From contig JBATVL010000074.1 of NCBI GenBank assembly GCA_049671745.1, forward strand, positions 1 to 64,000: a DNA stretch of 64,000 nt, written 5' to 3'. The notes below the pieces were generated by a model. That model saw nothing but the letters and a program-made list of their open reading frames with translations. It ran no database searches and had not been told where the DNA came from. This document shows positions 27,818 through 36,027 of the stretch, one piece after another. Both the position numbers and the translations under genes were made by a program. Numbering within the stretch: position 1 is the first letter of the stretch; every line of letters starts with the position of its first letter. This stretch comes from SNAP01 sp049671745 (lineage in GTDB: Bacteria > Bacteroidota > Bacteroidia > Bacteroidales > Marinifilaceae).

Positions 27818-28993
27818 ATGAAAAAACATATTAAATTTTCACTGCTGCTTGTTGCAATGCTGGTTGTTGCTGTTTCTTTATATTTTACCTGTAACTGTTC
27901 GCAAACTTGTAAAACAGAGTTAGAAACAAATGTAAATAGACATGTTGATGGTCCCTTTATTCTTAGAAATGTAAATGGTGAAATGGAGTATATTACAAGC
28001 ATAACAGATAAAGATTCTATTTCTGTGGAACGTACACTTATAGATAGATCTAAGCAATTTCTTTGCAAAGTAGATAATGAAAATAATGATTCTTTCTCTG
28101 TTAATTTTATGGATACTCTTAGAGTCCACCCTATAAGGTACGCAAAGGCAGAGAAAATGTTTGTAATGTCTGATCTGCATGGGAGTTTTAATGCTATGTC
28201 TTCACTTCTTATAAATAATGGAGTAATAGATAAAGATTTTAATTGGACTTTCGGAAATGGACATTTAGTAATGATTGGAGACATTACAGATAGAGGTATT
28301 AATACTATCCCATGTTTATGGTTGTTTTATCATTTAGAAGAACAGGTGAAGAATCAATTACATTATTTATTTGGAAATCATGAGTTGATGACTATATACG
28401 GTAGAGGTTCATATCTTAATGAAAAGACACAAAAGGCAATTGTAAAAATAACTGGAGAAGATACAGTAAATAAGGCAGTAAAATCTTTATTTTCAGATAA
28501 ATCGGAATTAGGATCTTGGATTAGAAAGAGGAATACTATAGAAATCATCGGTGATATCTTGTTTGTACATGCTGGTATAAGCAATGAATTAGTTAATTCT
28601 AAATTAAGTATAGAACAAATAAATAAAGTAGTTAGAAAATATGCAGATGTGAGCTCAAGAGATATTCCCAAAACAGATACTATAGCTAATATGCTTTTTG
28701 GAAGAAATGGGCCTATATGGTATAGAGGTCTGGTTATGGATTATAAAGATTATTATAAGAAGATGACACAAGAAGATTTTTCAAAAGTGCTAGAGCACTT
28801 TGGAGTTAAGAGAATATTTATAGGTCATACAGAAGTTGATAATATTTCTAGTGATTATAAGGGAGGATTATTACGTATAAATGTTTCTCAACCATGGGAA
28901 AAGGATTCTGATAAAGCTCAAGCACTTCTTATTGATGGAGATAATTACTCTAGAGTAAATGGGAAAGGAACTATACTGAAAAATATTAATTAA
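27818..28993 (+). CDS. exported calcineurin-like metallophosphatase
   Basis: 391 aa. An N-terminal hydrophobic segment (residues 5-25) is followed by CNCSQTC and may be a signal anchor or lipoprotein signal. The phosphoesterase motifs are complete: SDLHGSF (about residue 117), GDITDRG, GNHELM, then FVHAGIS and GHTEVD with metal-binding histidines. This order fits the PPP/Shewanella-like phosphatase group, often active on phosphoproteins or nucleotides. The substrate cannot be told from sequence. No operon partner is apparent. Confidence 0.85.
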   Translation: MKKHIKFSLLLVAMLVVAVSLYFTCNCSQTCKTELETNVNRHVDGPFILRNVNGEMEYITSITDKDSISVERTLIDRSKQFLCKVDNENNDSFSVNFMDTLRVHPIRYAKAEKMFVMSDLHGSFNAMSSLLINNGVIDKDFNWTFGNGHLVMIGDITDRGINTIPCLWLFYHLEEQVKNQLHYLFGNHELMTIYGRGSYLNEKTQKAIVKITGEDTVNKAVKSLFSDKSELGSWIRKRNTIEIIGDILFVHAGISNELVNSKLSIEQINKVVRKYADVSSRDIPKTDTIANMLFGRNGPIWYRGLVMDYKDYYKKMTQEDFSKVLEHFGVKRIFIGHTEVDNISSDYKGGLLRINVSQPWEKDSDKAQALLIDGDNYSRVNGKGTILKNIN

Positions 28994-29065
28994 TATTTGA
29001 ACTTCAGCAATATAGAGGCCTCATTAAACATTGTTTTATGGGGCTACTTTTAAAAAATATGATAT

Positions 29066-29764
29066 TTATTTGTCTTTAATACATCGAATAGATAAGCCGT
29101 ATCTTTTATTTTGTCTAGTTCTACTGATTCCGGGATGTATATGTGAGAATTCTCTGGACCAAACATTTGTACTACTAGATTCACTTGATGTCCAAAGGAA
29201 AGAAGAATTTCCTGCTTTTTTAAAAAAAGAATCATTTATAATTCCTGCTGGAAATATATTTAATCCGTAGTAATTAGTACCATTGTTATTGGTCCACATA
29301 TTTATGCTTCTAGATTTTATACTTATATTTTCAGACCCTCTAAAGTTTATATTATTTGTTTGTTCTTTAAGAATCCCAATATAAATCTCAAGTTCTTTCC
29401 ATTCCTCATCGCTTGGTATATGCCAGCCTTTAGGTACAGATTGTATTGCAGCTTTATAATTATATAAAACACCATAGTTTTTATAATTATCGCTGTTTTG
29501 TGCTTCTTTTATATTAACTCCATTATACATATACACATAATATCTAGCTTCACTAATAGATGATTGATGTTTTTTATTTATTTCTGGAAGATATGCTAGA
29601 TTCTCACTCATCCATATTTGTTTACCAATAATAATACTCTTATAAGTTTTTCCATCTTTGTCTATACATATGTTTTGATTTATTGGTTTTAAGTTGTTTT
29701 TCTCATCAGAACAGGACGCTAGCAGAATAATTAAGCCAAATATAATTTGAATATATTTTTCCAT
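29066..29764 (-). CDS. FISUMP-domain lipoprotein
   Basis: 232 aa. The signal ends in a lipobox (LLASC, cysteine at about residue 18). The rest is one Fibrobacter succinogenes major paralogous (FISUMP) domain: YKSIIIGKQIWMSENLAYLP, YGVLYNYKAA, VPKGWHIPSDEEWKELE and the C-terminal LSIRCIKD. The domain is found on secreted Bacteroidetes proteins; its ligand is unknown. The same domain forms the C-terminus of the two large lipoproteins at 36,028 and 39,904, but this gene is on the other strand and lacks the fibronectin-like repeats. Confidence 0.83.
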   Translation of the reverse strand: MEKYIQIIFGLIILLASCSDEKNNLKPINQNICIDKDGKTYKSIIIGKQIWMSENLAYLPEINKKHQSSISEARYYVYMYNGVNIKEAQNSDNYKNYGVLYNYKAAIQSVPKGWHIPSDEEWKELEIYIGILKEQTNNINFRGSENISIKSRSINMWTNNNGTNYYGLNIFPAGIINDSFFKKAGNSSFLWTSSESSSTNVWSREFSHIHPGISRTRQNKRYGLSIRCIKDK

Positions 29765-29958
29765 AATTGATGTCTATTACTTAAATAATACGAGAAATAT
29801 TTTTATATTAGTTGTGTTATGTTTTTCTTGTTTATATCTTTATTATGTTTCATAATACGTTTACATTGAGCTATAATAATAGAATGTTTTTATTATTATC
29901 ATTTGTATGTTTACCTATAATTATACAGTTTTATTAAAGGAAAAGTTTAGAGATTGAC

Positions 29959-30129
29959 TTGAAAAAATATAAAATATTAGATTATGCATTATTGTTTATG
30001 CTACTGTATGTCTTGTACTGTGGTCTTATTAAACTAAATCTGTCATTATTATTGAGTAGTATATTTACATATTTGTATAATATTGCAATGTTTTATGTGA
30101 TTTTCTGTATATTTAAGTTCATTTATTAA
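29959..30129 (+). CDS. possible 56-residue membrane peptide
   Basis: A small open frame starting at TTG 29959 gives MKKYKILDYALLFMLLYVLYCG and then a second hydrophobic stretch, ending at TAA 30129. Two membrane helices are likely. It ends 18 bp before the TlpA-like gene and could be its operon partner. The non-ATG start and AT-rich background make it uncertain. Otherwise the 383-bp gap 29,765-30,147 holds only AT-rich DNA. Confidence 0.3.
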   Translation: MKKYKILDYALLFMLLYVLYCGLIKLNLSLLLSSIFTYLYNIAMFYVIFCIFKFIY

Positions 30130-30147
30130 TAACAAAATAAGATTTAG

Positions 30148-30648
30148 ATGAGTAAATTTAAAAATATTATTATTATAATTTTCTTGTTTGTGGGGATGAA
30201 TTCCTTTGCACAAGGAGGTAGAAAAGGAACCGAGGCTTATAATTGGAAAGCAAAAGATATCAACGGTAAAGTACACAGTTTAAATGATTTTAAGGGGCAG
30301 TATATCATGCTTGATATTTGGGCTACATGGTGTGGTCCTTGTAGAAATGAAATCCCGTATTTTACAAAGATAGTGAAGAAATATAAAGATAATAATATTA
30401 AGTTTATTAGTATCTCAATAGATTCTAATTCTATTAAGTGGAAATCTTTTCTTAAAAAAGAAGCTGATGTTGGTTCTTTGCAATTAATTGATGTTAGAGC
30501 TAAAGATTCTCCAGCAGTTAAAGCTTTTGGAATTAATGGTATTCCTCGTTTTGTCATTATTGACCCTAATGGAAAGATTCTTGAGTGGAATTCACTTAGA
30601 CCATCAGATCCTGCTTTGGAGAAAATGTTGACTAAACTATTAAAATAA
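30148..30648 (+). CDS. TlpA-like periplasmic thioredoxin
   Basis: 166 aa. A signal peptide (residues 1-22, ending SFAQ) precedes a TlpA/ResA fold with the redox motif WATWCGPCRNE at about residue 60 and the cis-proline region GINGIPRFVIID near 130. Such proteins reduce disulphides in the periplasm, for instance in cytochrome c maturation or protein repair. The WCGPC motif points to a reductant. It is followed at once by a terminator. Confidence 0.88.
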   Translation: MSKFKNIIIIIFLFVGMNSFAQGGRKGTEAYNWKAKDINGKVHSLNDFKGQYIMLDIWATWCGPCRNEIPYFTKIVKKYKDNNIKFISISIDSNSIKWKSFLKKEADVGSLQLIDVRAKDSPAVKAFGINGIPRFVIIDPNGKILEWNSLRPSDPALEKMLTKLLK

Positions 30649-30652
30649 AATA

Positions 30653-30690
30653 AAAGAGATTGTAATTTAATTACAATCTCTTTTTTTTAA
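30653..30690 (+). terminator. terminator after the TlpA-like gene
   Basis: 16-bp perfect inverted repeat (AAAAGAGATTGTAATT against its complement) around a TA loop, followed by eight T. Confidence 0.88.
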
Positions 30691-30832
30691 TAAAATCCAT
30701 CTTGTTGTACATTACTTTACATACCATAATTGTAAAATTGGACATAATAATATTGATTTAATGCAATAATGAGTGATAAATTTACTTGTTTGAGAAAATA
30801 CAAAGAAGTATAATTTTATTTGTTTATATATA

Positions 30833-31230
30833 ATGTTTAATAATCATTACAAATTTAAATACCTTGTTATAGTCCTTACCATAATAGCAGGTTATCTTTT
30901 TTTGTATATTAACTCATATTCTCTTAATGGACATGCCGTACGTGTTTTTAAAAAAAAATTACTGGTATCGCTTGTCCATCTTGTGGATCAACAAGAGCTA
31001 CTGTTTTGTTAATACACGGACATTTTATAGATTCTATTTATATGAATCCCTTGGTTCTTATTATTAATGTCATTATTGTTATTAGTCTTTTCTGGATGTT
31101 AATGAATGTTTTTGAATTAAAAGATACTTTCTTGCCATTTATGAAAAGGACATGGCCTACTTATCTGAAAATATTTATATTAACTTTTGTGTTTATGAAT
31201 TGGCTATGGAATATTTATAAGGGATTATAA
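30833..31230 (+). CDS. DUF2752 membrane protein, frame broken at an A9 tract
   Basis: The zero frame from ATG 30833 encodes a first membrane helix (LVIVLTIIAGYLFLYI) and runs to nine A at 30950-30958. Beyond them the -1 frame continues with the family core TGIACPSCGSTRA and two more helices to 31230. Joined, they give a normal DUF2752 protein of about 131 aa with the conserved CPxCG-TRA motif. As in dnaX, a -1 shift (or one extra A in the RNA) restores the reading frame. Function of the family is unknown. Confidence 0.72.
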
Positions 31231-31390
31231 TAAGAGTGAATATATCTTCTTTTTATATACAAGCTACTCATGTTTGTTTATAATACTAATACATACTTTC
31301 TTCTTAAATAATAAAAGAGTGTTTAGTGTTCTAACATATTTTTGGTAATATTGTGTTTCATTTTAAAAACGATATTTACAATTTATTATT

Positions 31391-31768
31391 ATGGGGAAAT
31401 TATTTGCATTAGGGCTTAGTCTCTTATGTTTATTATCATCTTGCTCTAAGGAAGAAAAAGAAGAAATTGAGAAAACGGTATTAAAGGCTTCTGCTTTATC
31501 AGTACCTCTTAATCATGCAGTATTTAAAGAAAAGATTATTATTTTAAAATGGATAAAAAATATCGATAAAACTGTAAAGTATGATGTTTTTCTTGGAACA
31601 AGGGAAGATTTAACGCACGCTAATAAAATTACTAGTGATATATTGGATAATAGATTGCAAGTGAAAGATTTAAAAGAGAATTATACTTATTATTGGAGAG
31701 TTGATTCAAAGAATTTATCTGAAGAAGTTGCTTCTAGTTCTGTGTTTACATTTTCAGTTAAGAATTAA
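31391..31768 (+). CDS. short family-A lipoprotein (one fibronectin-like unit)
   Basis: 125 aa. A lipobox (LLSSC, cysteine about residue 18) precedes a single domain of about 95 residues with the marks of the family-A repeats: a PLNHAVF start, ILKWIKN, KYDVFLGT and the closing YYWRVDSKN / VFTFSVKN. It matches the first repeat of the 650-residue proteins at 36,028 and 39,904 but has no further repeats or FISUMP domain. It may be a true short paralogue or the remains of a longer one; the stop is clean and no downstream coding remnant is seen. Confidence 0.7.
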   Translation: MGKLFALGLSLLCLLSSCSKEEKEEIEKTVLKASALSVPLNHAVFKEKIIILKWIKNIDKTVKYDVFLGTREDLTHANKITSDILDNRLQVKDLKENYTYYWRVDSKNLSEEVASSSVFTFSVKN

Positions 31769-31853
31769 CTTATTATAAAATGATTGATTTGATAAAAGAT
31801 TATATTGAATTAACTCTTTTTCATATATTTGTTTATAACTAATTTTCTAAAGT

Positions 31854-32429
31854 ATGTCAGAAATAATACATGAAAATAAAATTTTTAAGGATATTGATTA
31901 TTTTGAAAAAACGGTTACTGATAGAGAGTTTATAGAGTGTACCTTTATTAATTGTAATTTATCATCTTCTGATTTCTCTCGTACCGATTTTGTTGAATGT
32001 AGATTTGAAAATTGCAATCTTTCAATGATGAAGTTAGATGAGGTTGTTCTTAATGATGTTAAATTTGTAGATTGCAAGATGCATGGTATTGATTTTAGTG
32101 TTTCTAACGAATATATATTTACAGTAGATTTTGTACGTTGCCATATAGATTATTCTTCCTTTTTTAGGCGCAAAATGCCAAAAACTGTATTTAATGATTG
32201 TAGTTTGAAGGATGTTGATTTTTTTGAAACGATTCTTGCTGAATCTAAGTTTCTTAAATGTGATTTCTTAAGAGCTCAGTTTTCTCATACTAATTTAGAG
32301 AAATGTGATTTTACTTCTGCATATGATTATTCGATTGACCCTGCTGATAATAAGTTGAAGAAAGCTAGATTCTCTATAAATGAGATAATGGGTTTATTAG
32401 GTCAACATGGGATAATTATAGAATCGTAG
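31854..32429 (+). CDS. pentapeptide-repeat protein
   Basis: 191 aa without signal peptide. Phe/Leu-centred five-residue repeats run through about residues 20-165 (for example FIECTFINCNLSSSDFS and FVECRFENCNLS), predicting a right-handed quadrilateral beta-helix like MfpA and Qnr. A short helical C-terminus may be the dimer interface. Some members protect DNA gyrase, but this cannot be concluded here; it is not next to topoisomerase genes in this genome. Confidence 0.82.
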   Translation: MSEIIHENKIFKDIDYFEKTVTDREFIECTFINCNLSSSDFSRTDFVECRFENCNLSMMKLDEVVLNDVKFVDCKMHGIDFSVSNEYIFTVDFVRCHIDYSSFFRRKMPKTVFNDCSLKDVDFFETILAESKFLKCDFLRAQFSHTNLEKCDFTSAYDYSIDPADNKLKKARFSINEIMGLLGQHGIIIES

Positions 32430-32466
32430 TTTTTAACATTATTTATAGCTTATTAAGTTTTATAAA

Positions 32467-32498
32467 ATTGTAGTCGTGAGCGATATTTATTAGATTTG
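32467..32498 (+). promoter_or_regulatory. promoter of trxB
   Basis: ATTG (32467-32470), 20 bp, TAGATTTG (32491-32498), 40 bp before the trxB ATG. Confidence 0.65.
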
Positions 32499-32538
32499 CA
32501 ATACCTACAATGCTAAAACTAAAAAACAAGATACAACT

Positions 32539-33471
32539 ATGGAAAAAATTAAATGCCTAATTATAGGTTCTGGTCCTGCTGGATATACAGCAGCTATATA
32601 TGCTTCTCGTGCAAATCTTAGTCCTGTTCTTTATACTGGTCTTCAGATGGGTGGACAGTTAACTACGACTACTGAGATAGATAATTTTCCTGGATATCCT
32701 TCTGGTGTTACAGGCAATGAGATGATGGAAGATCTTCGTAAGCAATCTGAACGTTTTGGTACTGATATTCGTTTCGGTATTGTTACTAATGTTGATTTTT
32801 CTACAAAACCTCATAAAGTAACTATAGATGAAGAAACTGTTATAGAGACTGATTCTGTAATTATAGCTACTGGTGCAACTGCTCGTTATCTAGGTATAGA
32901 ATCAGAAGAGAAATATCGAGGTATGGGAGTTTCTGCTTGTGCTACTTGTGATGGTTTTTTTTATAGAAAAAAAGATGTTGCAGTTGTAGGCGGTGGTGAT
33001 ACCGCTTGTGAGGAGGCTACTTATTTAGCTGGTCTTTGTAATCATGTATATCTTATTGTACGTAAAGATTTTTTAAGAGCTTCTAAGGCTATGCAAGATC
33101 GTGTTTTTGCTACAGAAAACATCACTGTTCTTTTTGAGCATAATACAAAAGAATTATTTGGTGAAGATGGAGTTGAGGGTGCTGTTTTAATTCAACATCA
33201 AGGAAAGGCTGACGAAAGAGAGACGAAAATTAAAATTGATGGTTTCTTTCTAGCTATAGGACATACTCCTAATTCGATAGTGTTTAAAGATTACATAAAT
33301 ACTGATAATGGGGGATATATTATAACAGAAGGTAATACTACTAAAACAAATGTTGAAGGTGTATTTGCTGCTGGTGATATTATGGATTCTTCTTATCGTC
33401 AGGCAATTACATCGGCTGGTGCTGGATGTCGTGCTGCTATGGATGCAGAAAGATACTTATCTGAATTATAG
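32539..33471 (+). CDS. trxB: thioredoxin reductase
   Basis: 310 aa flavoprotein. It uses NADPH to reduce thioredoxin. FAD motif GSGPAGYTAAIYASRA at the N-terminus, redox pair CATC at about residues 134-137, NADPH motif VGGGDTACEEATYL, and the second FAD motif TNVEGVFAAGDIMD. It has its own promoter and terminator, so it is a single-gene unit. It may feed electrons to the TlpA-type proteins only indirectly. Confidence 0.96.
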   Translation: MEKIKCLIIGSGPAGYTAAIYASRANLSPVLYTGLQMGGQLTTTTEIDNFPGYPSGVTGNEMMEDLRKQSERFGTDIRFGIVTNVDFSTKPHKVTIDEETVIETDSVIIATGATARYLGIESEEKYRGMGVSACATCDGFFYRKKDVAVVGGGDTACEEATYLAGLCNHVYLIVRKDFLRASKAMQDRVFATENITVLFEHNTKELFGEDGVEGAVLIQHQGKADERETKIKIDGFFLAIGHTPNSIVFKDYINTDNGGYIITEGNTTKTNVEGVFAAGDIMDSSYRQAITSAGAGCRAAMDAERYLSEL

Positions 33472-33493
33472 AATTTAAAATATATTTTTAAGG

Positions 33494-33526
33494 ATAGATT
33501 CATCTTATGATGAATCTATTTTTTTG
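33494..33526 (+). terminator. terminator of trxB
   Basis: Perfect 11-bp stem (33494-33504 with 33509-33519) followed by seven T. The remaining 250 bp before the next gene are AT-rich; TATCATTG near 33,645 could be a weak -7 box. Confidence 0.85.
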
Positions 33527-33774
33527 CATATAAATTTAGTCTATAGAAACAATGCGTTTGTCATTATTTATGTGTTTTTCGTAATCTTTTTACATGTATT
33601 CGGATATTCGTTAAAAATGCTTAAAATATCTAGTTAATTTTAACTATCATTGCACTTAATAAATGAAGTAATGTTTAAACGCTAATTATTATGATGATGA
33701 GTTGTAAATTCAATGTGTTTTAATTACGTTAATAAAGAATCATAATGTTAATCAGGCTCAAATATAAATACAAA

Positions 33775-35589
33775 ATGAGGAACTTATTATATTTTCTATC
33801 TTTAGTTGTACTATTATTGGCGTGTTCTAAAGAAGATAAGAGAACTACTAATAATGAGATAGTATTAAAAACGGTAAGTGCTAGTAATATTGTAATGGCT
33901 CAAGATGCCCTTATTTTAGAATTAAATGAGGCAATAAAACTTTGCGCTATTGTTAAACCTTTAAATGCTAAAGATAAATCTTTAGCATGGGAAAGCAATG
34001 CTCCTTCCATAGTTAAGGTTGACAAAGTTGGAAATATTACTGCTCTAAAACCTGGAAGAGCTATTATTACTGCAACAACTATAAATAACATCAAAGCTAT
34101 TTGTGAGATAACTGTTAAGAAAGAGACTGTTAAAGATCTTAGAGCAAGTGAATTGAGAAGTATTCTTTTAGATACTAAATTTCCATGGTTATGTACTACT
34201 AAAATAGATAATGGTGTTTCGGCTAATCGTATATTGTCATTAAACTTTGGAAGTAATAATGAATTGGATGTTATATGTGAAACAAATAAGGTGAATATAG
34301 ATGGAACAGTCGTTCCTATTATCTCGTCCTACGATGTGAAAATTAAAGAAGACAAGTTAATTCTTATATTAGATACTAATATAGGTTTAATTGAACCCAG
34401 AATTCAAATTGGAACCTCAGCAACTTTAGGTGGTGAAATGCCAATAAGATTAAAAGTCAAGGAATATACTACGGATAAAATTGTTTTATACTTTGATACA
34501 TATAGGGGGTTTGAAAAAGAGGTTATACTGACTAAGGCAACAGGTGATATTAATTTTTCTTCTAGAAGAAAAATGAAAGCTAAACTTGGTCTAGAAAGAA
34601 GAAGATTAAAGAGAGAGTTTATCGATATGAATCCTGGTTTTTTATACTCTGGTTATAAAGAATATCTTACTCTATTTATAACTAAAGGTATCAAAGGTAC
34701 AAGTGAGTCTAAGCCAGTAACAGCAGGTTTTTCATTTAGTACGTGGACTTCGACAGTTGATATAATCTACAATGATGTAAGTAATCTAATTGGTTATTGT
34801 GCTATACTTATTTATACAGAGAAAGGTTTTGTATCTGGAATCCCAATTAGTATAGATAATCACGCAATTTCAAATTTCAGATATAATGAACATTTAAATC
34901 GATTTGAAATTGATGAAGAGGGAATAGAAGGTTATTTTGGATATTCAGTGCTTCCTCCCTATTATATTGAAGGTACAGTTGATGATTTTTTTAATCATTA
35001 TTCATTATGGATGAGAGAATTTACGCCAAGAACATCATTAGATTTTATATCGGATGTTACGAGAAACTCTACTTGTTCTTTAAAAGTAAAGTTTAGAGAT
35101 ATAAATAAAGAAAATACTCCTATTGTTGAAGAAGAGCGAGAATATAATATAGAAGATATTTATTTTGTAACGAAATATCAGGTTAGAAATAAAATTTTCA
35201 ACACTTTTAATGAGCCTGTCTTTGGATCTGATAATAAATTAGATTATCAAAAAGGTGCAACTTTAGGGGACGGTTTATTGTTTACATTTGACGATTATTA
35301 CCAATTTAATTATTATTTCATTCCATTAGATATAATAAAATTAGGTGAAGATAGGATTTTATTTAAACGTAATGAGAATTCAATAACTAAATGTAGAGTT
35401 TTGAATATTGATAATTCAGATGATATAAGAGTATTTTATGATAAAAACCCAAATATTAAGAAATTTGTTGATAGAATATGTAATAAAAATGGATTTTTAA
35501 TTACAAAATCAAAACTTCCAAATGTTTTTGAGTTCGATTTTAGATTTATAGATTCACCTTTTGAGGTTATAAATACTACTAATCAATAA
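33775..35589 (+). CDS. family-B lipoprotein (Big_2 plus unknown C-terminal region)
   Basis: 604 aa. Lipobox LLLACS (cysteine about residue 17). Residues about 35-115 form a Big_2 Ig-like domain (LNAKDKSLAWESN; KPGRAIITATT). The next 480 residues match the protein at 38,035 throughout: STWTSTVDI, EIDEEGIEGYF, YSLWMREFTPR, LGDGLLFTF, YYFIPLDIIKLGEDRI and FDFRF. I do not recognise this region with certainty; it may be related to Bacteroidetes lipoprotein families such as DUF4302. ATG 33775 (MRNLLYF) gives a proper signal; the in-frame upstream ATG would add ten charged residues. Confidence 0.75.
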   Translation: MRNLLYFLSLVVLLLACSKEDKRTTNNEIVLKTVSASNIVMAQDALILELNEAIKLCAIVKPLNAKDKSLAWESNAPSIVKVDKVGNITALKPGRAIITATTINNIKAICEITVKKETVKDLRASELRSILLDTKFPWLCTTKIDNGVSANRILSLNFGSNNELDVICETNKVNIDGTVVPIISSYDVKIKEDKLILILDTNIGLIEPRIQIGTSATLGGEMPIRLKVKEYTTDKIVLYFDTYRGFEKEVILTKATGDINFSSRRKMKAKLGLERRRLKREFIDMNPGFLYSGYKEYLTLFITKGIKGTSESKPVTAGFSFSTWTSTVDIIYNDVSNLIGYCAILIYTEKGFVSGIPISIDNHAISNFRYNEHLNRFEIDEEGIEGYFGYSVLPPYYIEGTVDDFFNHYSLWMREFTPRTSLDFISDVTRNSTCSLKVKFRDINKENTPIVEEEREYNIEDIYFVTKYQVRNKIFNTFNEPVFGSDNKLDYQKGATLGDGLLFTFDDYYQFNYYFIPLDIIKLGEDRILFKRNENSITKCRVLNIDNSDDIRVFYDKNPNIKKFVDRICNKNGFLITKSKLPNVFEFDFRFIDSPFEVINTTNQ

Positions 35590-36027
35590 ATAATATTTAT
35601 TTATATTTTTTTACAGTGTTTCCTTAAGAATATAAAAGGATTTGTTTAGTAGTAAGATATATCTATTTTTTTTATCTTGTTGTTGTCTAATTGTTTGAGT
35701 GTGAACATATAGTGATAACAAATATTAAATATATGTGCTAACAGTGTTTTATCTTTTAAGTAAAATTAGAGTCTATAAACACTATCTTCGATGGTTTATC
35801 GCTTTGCAGGTAAGGTTTGTAAGTGTTTATCTATTTGCGTTTTTCCAGTTTTTTGTTTATTTTGTAAAAAAACCATAATTTATCTGTTAATCAATGTATA
35901 GCAACTATTCATCATTATATTTTGTCTGTTGCTAAATTGTTAAAAAAGCATAATAATATCTATCTATTTTTAGTTATTTTTGCTTGAGACAGTAAAAAAT
36001 AAGAAAAATTGATATAATATATTCACT
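35590..36027. other. 438-bp AT-rich intergenic region
   Basis: No open frame of note. Two small inverted repeats are visible: ATAAACACT (35775-35783) with AGTGTTTAT (35822-35830), and TAGCAAC with GTTGCTA near 35,900-35,935. TATTTTTG at 35975-35982 could be the -7 box of the next gene. No terminator with a T run is obvious. Confidence 0.4.

Noticed and set aside
28378..28671. Minus-strand frame of 97 codons inside the phosphatase gene
   Set aside because: Overlaps conserved catalytic codons of the phosphatase on the other strand; composition typical of a shadow frame.
32900..33000. Run of eight T in trxB as another slippage site
   Set aside because: The frame of trxB is intact on both sides and no alternative product is suggested.
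35775..35830. Inverted repeat ATAAACACT/AGTGTTTAT as a terminator or riboswitch
   Set aside because: Loop of 38 bases, no T run and no recognised aptamer; too weak to call.
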